A DNA stretch of 64,000 nucleotides, taken from Vibrio neptunius (lineage in GTDB: Bacteria; Pseudomonadota; Gammaproteobacteria; Enterobacterales; Vibrionaceae). This document shows positions 18,328 to 27,961 of this stretch, piece after piece (the first letter of the stretch is position 1; each line of letters starts with the position of its first letter). The translations under genes and the position numbers were made by a program. The stretch is from assembly GCF_000967495.1 (NCBI RefSeq), contig NZ_JXXU01000014.1, positions 1-64,000 of the forward strand. Reading direction: 5' to 3'. The notes under the pieces are model-generated. The model did not search any database and was not told the DNA's origin. It saw nothing but the letters and a program-made list of their open reading frames with translations.

Positions 18328-20232
18328 TTAGCCCTTAGTCAAAAGCGAGTTGATGGCGCCTACAAATTGAGACGGGTCTTCCATCGAACCACGCTCAGCT
18401 AGCATTGCCTGACCAAGAAGAACTTCGACCCAACGACCAAACGCTTCTTCATCGGCCTCATCTGCCATGCGTTTAACAAGCTGGTGTTCTGGGTTGATTT
18501 CGAAGATGTACTTCACTTCGGGTGCAGCCTGACCAGCTGCTTCAAGCAACTTCGCCATTTGGGTGCCCATTTCAAAATCATCGGTCACAACAACCGCTGG
18601 TGTTGAAGCTAGCTTGAACGTAGTACGGACTTCTTTTACACGTTCGCCTAAGTAGTCCTTGGTACGTTCAACAACAGATTTAAACTCTTCTTCGGTCTCT
18701 TTCTGCTTTTCTTTTTCTTCTTCGTTCTCAAACTTGCTCAGGTCAAGGCCTGCTTTAGTGATAGACTGGAACTGCTTACCATCAAACTCTGTGAGGTAGT
18801 TCATCAACCACTCATCGATACGATCAAACATCAAAATGACTTCGATGCCTTTTGCTTTGAACTGCTCTAAGTGGGGGCTGTTCTTCGCAGCAGCGTAGCT
18901 ATCTGCTGTCAGGTAGTAAATCTTATCCTGACCTTCTTTCATACGCTCAACGTAAGAGGCTAAACCTACCGTTTGCTCCGAGGAATCCACTTCTGTAGAA
19001 GCAAAGCGCAGCAAACCCGCAACTTTTTCTTTGTTGCTCATGTCCTCTGCTGGACCTTCTTTTAGCACCAGACCAAACTCTTTCCAGAATGACTGATACT
19101 TCTCTTCGTCATTTTTCGCCATGCGCTCAAGCATCGTAAGAACACGCTTAGTACAAGCGTTACGCAAAGATTGAGTCACTTTGTTGTCTTGTAGAATCTC
19201 ACGTGACACGTTCAATGGCAGATCATTTGAATCAATTAAGCCACGAACGAAACGCAGGTAAGAAGGCATGAATTGCTCAGCGTCATCCATGATAAATACA
19301 CGCTGAACGTACAGTTTGAGACCCGATTTGTGGTCACGATTCATCATGTCCCAAGGCGCTTTCGCTGGAATATACAGTAGGCTGGTGTAATCGTTCTTAC
19401 CTTCAACACGGTTGTGGCTCCACACTAGTGGATCAGCGAAGTCGTGCGAAACGTGTTTATAGAACTCTTGATACTCTTCTTCAGAGATATCAGACTTGTT
19501 GCGTGTCCAAAGTGCTTGAGCTTTGTTGATTTGCTCCCACTTCTTCTCACCTGTTTCTTTACCTTCTTCGTCGCGTTCAGCAGTCTGAATAGCAACAGGA
19601 ATACCAATGTGATCCGAGTACTTGCTGATCACTTCACGCAAGCGCCACTCGTTGAGGAACTCTTTACCTTCATCACGCATATGAAGAACGATATCAGTAC
19701 CACGAGACTCTTTTGAAATGGTCTCGATAGTGTATTCACCCTCACCAGCAGAGTGCCACTGAACCGCTTCATCAGCAGATAGGCCAGCAGCACGCGTGCG
19801 CACTGTCACTGCATCGGCAACAATAAATGCGGAGTAGAAACCTACACCAAACTGACCAATCAGTTGAGAATCTTTAGACTGGTCTTCTGACAGCTTTGAG
19901 AAAAATTCGGCTGTCCCAGACTTTGCAATCGTACCCAGATGTTCAATGACATCATCACGGCTCATGCCAATACCGTTATCTGAAATAGTCAGCGTATTGG
20001 TCGCTTCATCAAATGACAGTTTCACACCTAATTCAGCGTCACCTTGATATAAATCAGGGTTGGATAGCGCCTGAAAACGCAGCTTATCTGAAGCATCAGA
20101 GGCGTTCGAAATCAGTTCGCGTAAAAAAATCTCTTTATTGGAATAAAGAGAATGAATCATTAAGTGAAGTAGCTGTTTTACTTCAGATTGAAAGCCACGA
20201 GTTTCTTTGTTTTGTGTTGCTGTTTCGCTCAT
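18328..20232 (-). CDS. htpG: Hsp90-family chaperone HtpG
   Basis: 634 residues from ATG 20232, taken because GGAG precedes it and the protein then begins [20 protein letters not shown] as in other HtpG. It is the ATP-driven chaperone that remodels client proteins in the cytoplasm. The GHKL ATP-binding site shows [21 protein letters not shown] and [11 protein letters not shown] within the first 135 residues; middle and dimerisation domains follow. An upstream heat-shock-type promoter is visible. It is divergent from toxR across 250 bases, the classical Vibrio arrangement. Confidence 0.98.
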   Translation of the reverse strand: MSETATQNKETRGFQSEVKQLLHLMIHSLYSNKEIFLRELISNASDASDKLRFQALSNPDLYQGDAELGVKLSFDEATNTLTISDNGIGMSRDDVIEHLGTIAKSGTAEFFSKLSEDQSKDSQLIGQFGVGFYSAFIVADAVTVRTRAAGLSADEAVQWHSAGEGEYTIETISKESRGTDIVLHMRDEGKEFLNEWRLREVISKYSDHIGIPVAIQTAERDEEGKETGEKKWEQINKAQALWTRNKSDISEEEYQEFYKHVSHDFADPLVWSHNRVEGKNDYTSLLYIPAKAPWDMMNRDHKSGLKLYVQRVFIMDDAEQFMPSYLRFVRGLIDSNDLPLNVSREILQDNKVTQSLRNACTKRVLTMLERMAKNDEEKYQSFWKEFGLVLKEGPAEDMSNKEKVAGLLRFASTEVDSSEQTVGLASYVERMKEGQDKIYYLTADSYAAAKNSPHLEQFKAKGIEVILMFDRIDEWLMNYLTEFDGKQFQSITKAGLDLSKFENEEEKEKQKETEEEFKSVVERTKDYLGERVKEVRTTFKLASTPAVVVTDDFEMGTQMAKLLEAAGQAAPEVKYIFEINPEHQLVKRMADEADEEAFGRWVEVLLGQAMLAERGSMEDPSQFVGAINSLLTKG

Positions 20233-20308
20233 GCTAACTCCATAACATCTATATTTATCAGCTTTCCGCGTTGTCAGCGGAGCCAATACTGAGATAATCT
20301 GCAAGTTA

Positions 20309-20336
20309 ACATGAGGGTGACAATTGTAAATTCAAG
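20309..20336 (-). promoter_or_regulatory. Sigma-32 (RpoH) type promoter of htpG
   Basis: Read on the minus strand: CTTGAA (20331-20336), a 13-base spacer, then CCCTCATGT (20309-20317). This fits the heat-shock consensus CTTGAAA - 11 to 15 - CCCCATnT with one change. It lies about 80 bases upstream of the htpG start and faces away from toxR, so heat induction of htpG could compete with toxR transcription, as reported for V. cholerae. Confidence 0.72.
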
Positions 20337-20483
20337 GTCAAAAATTATAAAAACAATGTTTTTTTGATCTTATATTGACTATTCTTACACCTCAAAAAAA
20401 TCAAAAAAACTAAACGTTAGCTCCCTGAATCAGGGTTTTTTGCGCATCTGATGAAATCTATACAACTATAATGGTCATATCCA

Positions 20484-21332
20484 ATGAGTAACATAGGCAC
20501 TAAGTTTAATCTTGCTAACAGATTCTCTTTTGACCCCAATACGAACTCCCTAGTGGACAAGTTAAACGACAGTGAAGTCATTCGTCTGGGAAGTAATGAA
20601 AGTCGCATTCTGCTTTTACTGTCAGAAAAGCCCAACGAAATCGTATCTCGCAACGAGTTGCACGATTTTGTTTGGCGTGAGCAAGGCTTCGAAGTTGATG
20701 ATTCAAGTCTGACTCAAGCTATTTCAACTCTGCGCAAGCAACTTCAGGATTCAACTAAATCTCCTCAATATGTCAAAACCGTGCCAAAACGCGGCTATCA
20801 GCTCATCTGCAATGTTGAGCGCACAACGCCATTGATGAGTGGTGAGACACCTTCAAAAAAAGACGTTTCAGAAGAATCTGAAGAACAGCTAACAGAATTG
20901 ACCACCGAATCACCGTCCGGCGAATTGACGCCAGATGAAAAGCCAGCTCAGAGCGCAACCGCCCCTACCACAGGTAAATCAAAATGGGTGACGCGTATCA
21001 TGCTGCTTCTCACGATATTGATGCCTTTGTGCGTCATTCTATTTACCAATCCAGCTGAATCAAAATTTCGTCAAGTTGCTGTGTATGACGGGACTCCAGT
21101 GATGACACCAGTTAATCATCCTGATCTGAGCAAATGGTACCCATCCATTGAACAGTGTGTGAAGCGTTATAACGCTGCTCATTCAACGGTCGCTCCTGTA
21201 GAGGTGATTGCAACAGGAGGTCAAAACAACCAGCTCATTCTTAATTACATTCACTCTCTTGACAGTTCAGGCGAAAATATCACCGTTCGTATTTTTGCTG
21301 ACCAAGAAGACCTCAGTAAAGTTTGTCAATAG
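20484..21332 (+). CDS. toxR: Transmembrane transcriptional activator ToxR
   Basis: 282 residues. The cytoplasmic part holds an OmpR/PhoB-type winged helix (IRLGSNESRILLLLSEKP, VDDSSLTQAISTLRKQL, VKTVPKRGYQLIC). A Ser/Thr/Glu/Pro-rich linker of about 50 residues follows, then one membrane helix at about 168-190 (WVTRIMLLLTILMPLCVILF). The short periplasmic domain has two cysteines (C225 and C281), the pair that forms the disulfide in known ToxR. In Vibrio, ToxR with ToxS controls outer-membrane porins, bile resistance and, in pathogens, virulence genes. The start is ATG 20484; another ATG at 20471 is out of frame. toxS follows 10 bases downstream. Confidence 0.96.
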   Translation: MSNIGTKFNLANRFSFDPNTNSLVDKLNDSEVIRLGSNESRILLLLSEKPNEIVSRNELHDFVWREQGFEVDDSSLTQAISTLRKQLQDSTKSPQYVKTVPKRGYQLICNVERTTPLMSGETPSKKDVSEESEEQLTELTTESPSGELTPDEKPAQSATAPTTGKSKWVTRIMLLLTILMPLCVILFTNPAESKFRQVAVYDGTPVMTPVNHPDLSKWYPSIEQCVKRYNAAHSTVAPVEVIATGGQNNQLILNYIHSLDSSGENITVRIFADQEDLSKVCQ

Positions 21333-21342
21333 GAATAAAGAC

Positions 21343-21858
21343 ATGAACCAAAAAATCGTAGCTGGATTACTTGTTCTGTCAGCGCTGTTCAGCAGTTGGC
21401 TTTACTGGGGTAGCGATCTAAAAGTGGAGCAAGTACTGACCGCGAAAGAATGGCAGTCAAAAATGGTAACTGTGATCACCGATAGCCTGCAAGAAGAGTC
21501 TGTTGGCCCGCTTCGCAAAGTGGAAGTCACTTCCAATGTAAAATACTTACCTAACGGTAGCTACATTCGAGTTGCTACGGTTCGTTTGTACGCTAACAAT
21601 GCGAAAAATGAGAACATCATCAGCATATCTGAAATAGGCGAATGGGATATTAGCGACAACTACTTGCTGGTTTCACCTAGCGAGTTCAAAGATGTTTCTT
21701 CAGCACAAAGCAAAGACTTCACGGCTGATCAGCTTAAACTGATTACGCAGATCTTTAAGATGGACGCTCAGCAAAGTCGTCGCATTGACATTGTGAATGA
21801 AAAAACACTGCTTCTGACGAGTTTAAGCCACGGTTCTACCGTACTTTTCTCTAACTAG
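21343..21858 (+). CDS. toxS: ToxR-stabilising membrane protein ToxS
   Basis: 171 residues from ATG 21343; an upstream in-frame extension is unlikely because it overlaps toxR and AGGA at 21331-21334 fits this start. One N-terminal membrane anchor (IVAGLLVLSALFSSWLYWG) precedes a periplasmic domain with the family landmarks LLVSPSEFKDVSSAQSKD and LLTSLSHGSTVLFSN. ToxS binds the ToxR periplasmic domain, protects it from proteolysis and helps it sense bile. A weak hairpin near 21870-21890 may end the operon. Confidence 0.95.
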   Translation: MNQKIVAGLLVLSALFSSWLYWGSDLKVEQVLTAKEWQSKMVTVITDSLQEESVGPLRKVEVTSNVKYLPNGSYIRVATVRLYANNAKNENIISISEIGEWDISDNYLLVSPSEFKDVSSAQSKDFTADQLKLITQIFKMDAQQSRRIDIVNEKTLLLTSLSHGSTVLFSN

Positions 21859-21908
21859 TTTTGAATCAAAGGGGGGCATGATGTTCCCCTACTTTACTTT
21901 TGCTAATC

Positions 21909-22664
21909 ATGGATTGGATTTCCTCACTAGGGCTGCTGATTGGCTCGTTTTTCTCAAACACGCTTGCTTCTCTGTCGGGTGGTGGCGCCGGACTCTTACA
22001 ATTCCCCTTGCTTATTTTCTTTGGCCTACCATTTTCCGTTGCCCTAGCAACTCATAAAATCGCTAGCGTTGCTCTCGGTCTAGGTGCAGCCTTTACTCAC
22101 ATCAAGCAAAAAACGATACCTTTCAAAGTCGCTCTCTATCTTATTGCTATCGGTAGTATAGGGGTCATCATTGGCGCCAATATCGTATTGAAGATTCCAG
22201 ATCAACTCGCCGAAACACTGTTAGGTATGATGATTTTAGCGATAGGTGTCTACTCTCGACTAAAAAAACAATTGGGTCAAAAAGAACTTCCAACAAACCG
22301 TCATACGCTAGGTTGGACATTCGGCGGGCTGGGCCTGATTCTAATTGGGATAATTAATGGCTCCCTCACGGCGGGCTCTGGGCTATTAGTGACTATCTTC
22401 TTAGTTCGCTGGTTTGGTTATAGCTATAAGCAGGCTGTCGCGTTAACAATGATTTGCGTCGGGCTATTTTGGAACGGCATTGGCGGTGCTGCGGTGGCAC
22501 AAGCAGGCGCCCCAATTTACTGGCCATGGCTACCTATCTTATTGCTTGGTTCCTTCCTTGGCGGAGGACTAGGCGCTTACCTGAGCACTCGTTATAGTAA
22601 TCAGGTTATTAAGGTTTGTTTTGAATTACTGACCTTTGCGGTCGGCATCAAGTTATTACTGTGA
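21909..22664 (+). CDS. TauE/SafE family sulfite or organosulfonate exporter-like protein
   Basis: 251 residues from ATG 21909 (an in-frame TTG at 21900 adds only three residues). Around eight membrane segments arranged as two homologous halves; each half begins with a Gly-rich signature, ASLSGGGAGLLQFPLLIFFGLP in the first and GIINGSLTAGSGLLVTIFLV in the second, as expected for the TauE/SafE fold. Members export sulfite, sulfoacetate or other small anions; the substrate here is not known. The SelW-like gene starts 6 bases after the stop, so the two are almost surely one operon. Confidence 0.85.
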   Translation: MDWISSLGLLIGSFFSNTLASLSGGGAGLLQFPLLIFFGLPFSVALATHKIASVALGLGAAFTHIKQKTIPFKVALYLIAIGSIGVIIGANIVLKIPDQLAETLLGMMILAIGVYSRLKKQLGQKELPTNRHTLGWTFGGLGLILIGIINGSLTAGSGLLVTIFLVRWFGYSYKQAVALTMICVGLFWNGIGGAAVAQAGAPIYWPWLPILLLGSFLGGGLGAYLSTRYSNQVIKVCFELLTFAVGIKLLL

Positions 22665-22670
22665 GTGTAT

Positions 22671-22949
22671 ATGGACAAAGCAAAAATCGATATTTATTAC
22701 TGTCGCCAATGCAATTGGATGTTGCGATCTGCATGGCTATCTCAGGAGCTGCTGCATACTTTCAGTGAAGAGATCGAAATCGTCTCCTTGCATCCCGATA
22801 CAGGTGGTCGTTTTGAGATTTATTGCAATGGTCTTCTTATTTGGGAAAGAAAGCGTGATGGTGGCTTCCCAGAAGCGAAAGTACTGAAACAGAAAGTCCG
22901 AGACATCATAGATCCAGAAAGGGACCTTGGCCATTCTGATACTAAGTAA
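22671..22949 (+). CDS. SelT/SelW/SelH-like (Rdx family) protein, cysteine form
   Basis: 92 residues, thioredoxin-like in fold. The redox motif is YYCRQCNW, a CxxC at residues 11-14, where selenoprotein W has CxxU; this is the cysteine homologue. The second conserved stretch is TGGRFEIYCNGLLIWERKRDGGFPEAKVLKQ, with a GGFPEA signature. Bacterial homologues are uncharacterised redox proteins. The ATG at 22671 is used; a GTG six bases before it is in frame but overlaps the TauE stop region. It ends in a bidirectional terminator facing yfcE. Confidence 0.85.
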   Translation: MDKAKIDIYYCRQCNWMLRSAWLSQELLHTFSEEIEIVSLHPDTGGRFEIYCNGLLIWERKRDGGFPEAKVLKQKVRDIIDPERDLGHSDTK

Positions 22950-22977
22950 AAAATGCCCGTATTAGCGGGCATTTTTT
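22948..22977. terminator. Bidirectional terminator
   Basis: Perfect 12-base arms AAAAAATGCCCG and CGGGCATTTTTT with a loop of six, between the convergent SelW-like gene and yfcE. Confidence 0.93.
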
Positions 22978-23521
22978 ATAGTCGAATCGAGGCTAACACC
23001 TGATTATCGAAGGTCACCACTTTTAGACCCCCTTCTTCATAGACACCGAAACTAGGTTCAAAACCATTTCGCGGAAACGTTACCGAACCAGGATTAAAGA
23101 TGATTTGTTCTCCCTGCCACTGCGCTTCTGGAACATGAGTATGACCATGGGCAATAACGTCTCCGTGCTTTAACGGGGGACGCTTATCCTTGTTGTAAAG
23201 GTGACCGTGAGTGACAAACAAGCGGTGCCCATTCGCAACTAATACCCAAGCGTAATCCATCATCATAGGAAATGAGAGCAGCATCTGATCCACTTCACTG
23301 TCACAATTACCTCTTACCGCAATAATCTTGTCGGCGTATTGATTGAGTCGTTGCGCGACTACTGGCGGGTTGTAACCTTCAGGAACAGAGTTGCGAGGCC
23401 CATGGTTCAAAATATCGCCCAGTAACACCAGAGTATCGGTGCCAGAACGGTCAAACTGAGCAAGCATTTTCTCTGTCGCCGGCAAACTGCCGTGCAAGTC
23501 TGAGGCAAAAAACAATTTCAT
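22976..23521 (-). CDS. yfcE: Metallophosphodiesterase YfcE
   Basis: 181 residues, calcineurin-like phosphoesterase fold. Metal-binding motifs occur in order: FFASDLHGSL (D8, H10), VLLGDILNHGP, RGNCDSEVDQML, VTHGHLYN and IAHGHTHVPEAQ. E. coli YfcE is a Mn-dependent phosphodiesterase of unknown physiological substrate. The gene is transcribed towards the SelW-like gene and is separated from the CBS gene by 50 bases. Confidence 0.92.
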   Translation of the reverse strand: MKLFFASDLHGSLPATEKMLAQFDRSGTDTLVLLGDILNHGPRNSVPEGYNPPVVAQRLNQYADKIIAVRGNCDSEVDQMLLSFPMMMDYAWVLVANGHRLFVTHGHLYNKDKRPPLKHGDVIAHGHTHVPEAQWQGEQIIFNPGSVTFPRNGFEPSFGVYEEGGLKVVTFDNQVLASIRL

Positions 23522-23571
23522 GACATTATATCCTCAATAACATTGAGGCTATTTTACGGACTCAGCAACGT

Positions 23572-23976
23572 TTAGTCATCTCTCGCCATGCCATTGATCA
23601 CAATATTGTTGTAGCTTACCATTCCAATAATACGTCCACTTTCAATGACGGGCGCTCGACTAATACCAAAACGTTCAAACAAACGCGCACAATATTTCAC
23701 ATTCATATCAGGATCTACCGAGAGAGCAGGTTTGGTCATGATCTCATAAATATTGATCCGATCAGGCGAACGATTCTTCGCCAATACTTTTTTCGCGATG
23801 TCATTCATCAACACTAAACCGTACTCATCGTCTTCATTGCGCTTATTCACGACCAAGGCTTTCACTTCATGACTACGTGCTAACTGAATGCCCTCCCTAA
23901 CGGTCGTGAGCCCATCAATCATGACATAAGAACTGACCATCACATCACGTACTCGGATTTTTCCCTGACCACTCAT
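23572..23976 (-). CDS. CBS-domain protein of the DUF1538 cluster
   Basis: 134 residues, two CBS motifs with no other domain. The first begins VRDVMVSSYVMIDGLTTVREG and the second MTKPALSVDPDMNVKYCARLF, with a typical GISRAPVIESGRIIGMVSYNNIV end. CBS pairs bind adenosine nucleotides and often gate transporters or enzymes. The ATG overlaps the stop of the PII-like gene by four bases (ATGA), so translation is coupled and the protein most likely senses energy state for the two membrane proteins. Confidence 0.88.
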   Translation of the reverse strand: MSGQGKIRVRDVMVSSYVMIDGLTTVREGIQLARSHEVKALVVNKRNEDDEYGLVLMNDIAKKVLAKNRSPDRINIYEIMTKPALSVDPDMNVKYCARLFERFGISRAPVIESGRIIGMVSYNNIVINGMARDD

Positions 23977-24323
23977 AATTCATCCTCTACGACCTTTGTT
24001 AACTTCTCTACTTGGTGAGCTACACCAACCGCATCTTCGATATCAATCTGCACAGCAATACCTTGTCCAGACTCCTGATCAAATTCCCCTACCTCGCTGA
24101 TCGTTTCGAGTATATGACGAGACAGGTGCTCTTCGACCACAAACAACACGACATCTTTTTGAGTTTCCAAGGTCAATCCAAAAAAGGTTCGCTTTTTATT
24201 TAACCCTTCTCCCCTAGCGTGATTAATTACCGTCGCACCTGTTGCACCAGCATTTCGTGCTGCATCCACTACTTTTTCAGTTTGACTGTCTTCCACAAAA
24301 GCCAGTATCAATTTAAAGCGCAT
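23973..24323 (-). CDS. PII-like signal protein of the DUF1538 cluster
   Basis: 116 residues from ATG 24323, preceded by AGGAGG; an upstream in-frame extension in the track overlaps the previous gene and lacks a ribosome site. The fold pattern of PII proteins is visible: FKLILAFVEDSQTEKVVDAARNAG, then the T-loop region NHARGEGLNKKRTFFGLTLETQ, then KDVVLFVVEEHLSRHILETISE. The loop has no Tyr at the uridylylation position of GlnB, so it is not a standard GlnB/GlnK; it may bind nucleotides and act on its membrane neighbours, as GlnK does on AmtB. One base separates its start from the upstream membrane gene stop. Confidence 0.85.
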   Translation of the reverse strand: MRFKLILAFVEDSQTEKVVDAARNAGATGATVINHARGEGLNKKRTFFGLTLETQKDVVLFVVEEHLSRHILETISEVGEFDQESGQGIAVQIDIEDAVGVAHQVEKLTKVVEDEL

Positions 24324-24324
24324 T

Positions 24325-25107
24325 TTAACTATCCTCCTGCGCTGCCTCTCTGTTGAGCCAGCGAGTGATCTGGGCATAACCCATAACAGAAATCATTGGA
24401 AACAAACTGGCAAAGGCAATCAGACCAAAGCCGTCGATCATAGGGTTTCTTCCAGGAACAGTAGACGCAAGCCCCAAGCCTAAAGCTGCGACCAAAGGTA
24501 CGGTGACGGTAGATGTCGTAACACCTCCGGAATCGTAAGCTAGCGGAACAATTAACTTGGGGGCATAAAACGTTTGGATAACAACAATAATATAGCCCGC
24601 GATAATATAGTAATGGATAGGGTCACCAACAACGATCCTATAACTCCCCAATGAGATACCAATTGCCACTCCTAATGCGACGGCTATCCGCAAACCGTTG
24701 ACACTGATTGAGCCACCCGACACTTGGTTGGCCTTAATGGCAACGGCAATCAAAGAGGGTTCAGCGATTGTTGTACTAAAGCCGATACAGAAGGCGAATA
24801 AATATACCCAGTAATAGTCCTGCCAACCAATGGCCCCCGATACGCTAGTTCTAAATTCTTCTAAAAAAGCTGGCGCCGTCAACTGAGTTGCCATCGTTTC
24901 CCCCAGAGGGAATAGCGCAAGCTCTAGACCAATCAGGAAAAGAGATAGACCAAGAATGACGTACCCAAACCCAAGCAATACTTTGGGTAGATTCGTTACT
25001 GGGCGGCGTAATACTGCAAACTGAAAGCCGAAAATAATCGATGCGATAGGGATGACATCGCTAATAGTGCCAAGGAAAGTGTCAACAAAGTGCGACCATT
25101 CAATCAT
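24325..25107 (-). CDS. DUF1538 family membrane protein (second of two)
   Basis: 260 residues with about seven membrane segments. It carries the DUF1538 landmarks [34 protein letters not shown] and [20 protein letters not shown], followed by [19 protein letters not shown]. The first protein of the pair shares nearly the same words, so the two are paralogous halves of one transporter. From memory, a DUF1538 pair in a halophile (called UmpAB) was reported as a Na+(Li+,K+)/H+ antiporter; I cannot verify that this pair does the same. Start overlaps the previous stop (ATGA). Confidence 0.85.
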   Translation of the reverse strand: MIEWSHFVDTFLGTISDVIPIASIIFGFQFAVLRRPVTNLPKVLLGFGYVILGLSLFLIGLELALFPLGETMATQLTAPAFLEEFRTSVSGAIGWQDYYWVYLFAFCIGFSTTIAEPSLIAVAIKANQVSGGSISVNGLRIAVALGVAIGISLGSYRIVVGDPIHYYIIAGYIIVVIQTFYAPKLIVPLAYDSGGVTTSTVTVPLVAALGLGLASTVPGRNPMIDGFGLIAFASLFPMISVMGYAQITRWLNREAAQEDS

Positions 25108-25838
25108 GCCACCACCATTCCATAAACCATCACAAACATCATAGGCAACAAAGAAGCAAAGGCGATTAATCCGAAACCATCTATCATCGGGTTACGACCT
25201 TTAATGGCCGATGCAAGCCCAACGCCGAGAGCTGTCACCAAAGGGACCGTGATGGTTGATGTGGTCACACCGCCAGAGTCGTATGCCACACCAATAATGG
25301 CGTCTGGTGCAAACATCGTCAGCACGACAACCCCAATGTACCCACCGATGATCATGTATTGGATTGACCATCCTTTTAGAATTCGAAGTACGCCAAGCAT
25401 AATGGCAATACCAACAGAGAGAGCTACCGTATAACGCAAGCCATTAGCGTAGTCATCCATGGCAACCTCCTCTGAGGCAATCATGCCCCCTTCTGCTGCT
25501 ACTTCTGCGGCCTCATCCGCGACTGCAGTTAAAGCAGGCTCAGCAACCGTCGTTCCAAAACCCAAACAGAAGGCGAAGATCATTAGCCAAAATACGCTCC
25601 CCTTGCGAGCAAATGCCTGAGCCATGGACTCACCGATTGGAAAAAGCCCCATCTCTAAACCGAAGATAAAGAAGGTCAGCCCCATCACGACAAGCATCAA
25701 TCCAAACAATATAGAGAGCATGTTAGGCAAAGGGTCTTGCAGTACCACCAATTGGAAAAAAGCAATTACAGCAACTATCGGCAGCAAATCTCGTAAGCTG
25801 CCTAAAAACGCTGTGAGCAGCGCAGCAATTGCCTGCAT
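25104..25838 (-). CDS. DUF1538 family membrane protein (first of two)
   Basis: 244 residues from ATG 25838, chosen because AGAGG is just upstream. Seven or so membrane segments. Landmarks: [38 protein letters not shown], then a soluble acidic insert ([18 protein letters not shown]) not present in its partner, and [23 protein letters not shown]. It is the first gene of a four-gene cluster read leftwards with a divergent epimerase gene behind it. Likely function with its partner is ion transport regulated by the PII-like and CBS proteins. Confidence 0.85.
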   Translation of the reverse strand: MQAIAALLTAFLGSLRDLLPIVAVIAFFQLVVLQDPLPNMLSILFGLMLVVMGLTFFIFGLEMGLFPIGESMAQAFARKGSVFWLMIFAFCLGFGTTVAEPALTAVADEAAEVAAEGGMIASEEVAMDDYANGLRYTVALSVGIAIMLGVLRILKGWSIQYMIIGGYIGVVVLTMFAPDAIIGVAYDSGGVTTSTITVPLVTALGVGLASAIKGRNPMIDGFGLIAFASLLPMMFVMVYGMVVA

Positions 25839-26069
25839 ACACACCTCTTAGTTAGTGAAGTACTTGTTTATGATGGCAAATAGAATGACCATTTGGTGTG
25901 ACTCATATAGCGGGACGACCGACAAAAGTAACGAAATGTTAATTTTGTGATGGTCACTAGTTTTACATAATCAGTGATCCGAACGGTGGCTAACTCGCTA
26001 TAATTACTAGAATTAGCCAAATTAGATTCTGAGTGATCTGATATTAATAGAGGAGCAAAGGAGAGCGGA

Positions 26070-26984
26070 ATGAAAGTACTACTCACTGGTGGCACAGGTT
26101 TTATTGGCAGAGAATTGCTGAAACACTTCACAACGTATGAAGTGGTTTTACTCACCCGTTCCCCTGAAAAAGCGAAAGCGATCGTCAATCACGCTGATTT
26201 AGGCAACATTACATACGTATCTGAGCTAGAGCAGTACCATGATCTCAATGAATTTGATGCCGTAGTCAACCTAGCTGGTGAACCTATCGCGGACAAGCGC
26301 TGGAACGAGAAACAGAAAAAAAATATCTGTAAAAGCCGTTGGAATATCACCGAAAAAATCGTTGATTTGATTCACGCTAGCACCTCTCCACCAGCAGTTT
26401 TTATCAGTGGGTCCGCTGTCGGCTATTATGGTGACCAACAAGATCACCCCTTCGATGAAGGTCTGCATGTTCACCACCAAGGTTTCCCTCATCATGTTTG
26501 TGCAAAATGGGAACAGATCGCGAATCGCGCTCGTTCGGAATCGACGCGAGTCTGTATACTCAGGACTGGGGTGGTTCTCGGTCAAGATGGCGGTGCACTG
26601 AATAAAATGTTGCTGCCTTATAAGCTAGGCTTAGGTGGACCAATCGGTAATGGTCAACAATACATGCCATGGATACATATGTTAGATATGGTCAGAGGTA
26701 TCGTCTACTTGCTCGAAACGGAGCATGCGCACGGGGAATTCAATTTATGCGCGCCTCACCCCGTGACTAACGAGCAATTTAGCCAAACATTGGCGAGGTC
26801 ACTCAAACGCCCGCATCTTTTGTCGACCCCAAAATGGGCGCTTCGTCTGGCAATGGGCGAAAGCTCGATTCTTTTGTTCGATAGTCTGCGAGCAAAGCCC
26901 AAAAAACTCACTGAACTAGGATTTCGTTTTAGTTACTCCCGCTTAGAGCCTGCACTAAAAAATCTGTTACAACATCGCGAGTAA
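26070..26984 (+). CDS. yfcH: NAD(P)-dependent epimerase-like protein of the TIGR01777 family (YfcH)
   Basis: 304 residues. The Rossmann start is MKVLLTGGTGFIGRELLKHF with GGTGFIG at 7-13. Other family points are VNLAGEPIADKRWNEKQKK, SGSAVGYYGD (the Tyr region) and the C-terminal half with WIHMLDMVRGIVYLLE and PHPVTNEQF. TIGR01777/YfcH proteins are SDR-fold members whose reaction is not established. GGAGAG precedes the ATG, and a perfect TATAAT is at 25999-26004. Divergent from the DUF1538 cluster. Confidence 0.88.
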   Translation: MKVLLTGGTGFIGRELLKHFTTYEVVLLTRSPEKAKAIVNHADLGNITYVSELEQYHDLNEFDAVVNLAGEPIADKRWNEKQKKNICKSRWNITEKIVDLIHASTSPPAVFISGSAVGYYGDQQDHPFDEGLHVHHQGFPHHVCAKWEQIANRARSESTRVCILRTGVVLGQDGGALNKMLLPYKLGLGGPIGNGQQYMPWIHMLDMVRGIVYLLETEHAHGEFNLCAPHPVTNEQFSQTLARSLKRPHLLSTPKWALRLAMGESSILLFDSLRAKPKKLTELGFRFSYSRLEPALKNLLQHRE

Positions 26985-27029
26985 TCTTTTATTCTAGTTG
27001 ATATCTGCCTCGCTAGAAGAAAGGAATTC

Positions 27030-27857
27030 ATGTCTTACTCTATTCTTATCACAGGTTGTTCCACAGGGATCGGCTACGTCTGTGCGCATGCACTTCATCA
27101 AAAAGGTTATCAGGTCATCGCATCGTGTCGGCACTTTGCCGACGTAAAACGTTTACGCAGTGAAGGCCTGACATGCATTCAGCTTGATCTTTCCGACAGC
27201 GATAGTATTTCTAATGGGGTTAAGCAGGCATTGTCACTGACGAACGAGAAACTTGATGCCCTGTTTAACAATGGGGCTTACGGTCAACCAGGAGCCTTGG
27301 AAGATCTCCCTACTCAAGCCTTAAGAGAACAGTTCGAAACCAATTTTTTTGGTTGGCATCAACTCGTTCAAGAGGTTTTGCCTAGTATGCGCCAAAATGG
27401 AAAAGGGCGGATTATCCAGAATAGCTCAGTGTTAGGCTTTGCCGCCATGAAGTATCGAGGAGCATACAATGCCTCTAAATTTGCTCTGGAGGGCTGGACG
27501 GACACTTTACGTTTGGAGTTGTTTGGGAGTGGTATACAAATCAGCTTGATCGAACCAGGCCCTATTGAGACCCAGTTCAGACAGAATGCATTGCGTGCCT
27601 TTCTGAAATGGATTGATATAAACTCAAGCGTGCATCACCAGCATTATAAAGAGCAGTTGGAAAGACTAGAAAAAGAGTCATCAAACAATTCATTTGTTTT
27701 ACCAGCAGAGTCATGTATTGCTCCTTTGTTGCATGCTCTAGAGTCAGATACCCCCAAAGTTCGCTATCGTGTGACTACGCCAACCAAAGTATTTGCAGTA
27801 CTAAAGCGATTACTCCCTAGCCGGCTACTAGATCGCATTCTACAAAAGGCTGCTTAA
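27030..27857 (+). CDS. ybbO: Short-chain dehydrogenase/reductase (YbbO-like)
   Basis: 275 residues. The NAD(P)-binding motif is TGCSTGIGY near residues 8-16, the NNAG-like motif is DALFNNGAYGQPG, the catalytic Ser sits in NSSVLGFAAMKYRG and the YxxxK pair is YNASK at about 151. The overall order and its position before cnoX match E. coli YbbO, an SDR thought to act on steroid or aldehyde substrates. The substrate is not shown by the sequence. Confidence 0.85.
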   Translation: MSYSILITGCSTGIGYVCAHALHQKGYQVIASCRHFADVKRLRSEGLTCIQLDLSDSDSISNGVKQALSLTNEKLDALFNNGAYGQPGALEDLPTQALREQFETNFFGWHQLVQEVLPSMRQNGKGRIIQNSSVLGFAAMKYRGAYNASKFALEGWTDTLRLELFGSGIQISLIEPGPIETQFRQNALRAFLKWIDINSSVHHQHYKEQLERLEKESSNNSFVLPAESCIAPLLHALESDTPKVRYRVTTPTKVFAVLKRLLPSRLLDRILQKAA

Positions 27858-27961
27858 AAATAAATCACCGAGTGTCATTTTTTCGTCATAATAAGACGCT
27901 AATTTAGCCATTGAAGTTGTTCACTTCATGACCTCATATAAGCGTTACATTCGGTAAAAAC

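Noticed and set aside
21870..21890. Hairpin after toxS as a terminator
   Set aside because: Only about five GC pairs and a poor T-tail; mentioned with toxS but not listed.
22671..22949. SelW homologue as a true selenoprotein
   Set aside because: The motif is CxxC with normal cysteine codons and no internal UGA.
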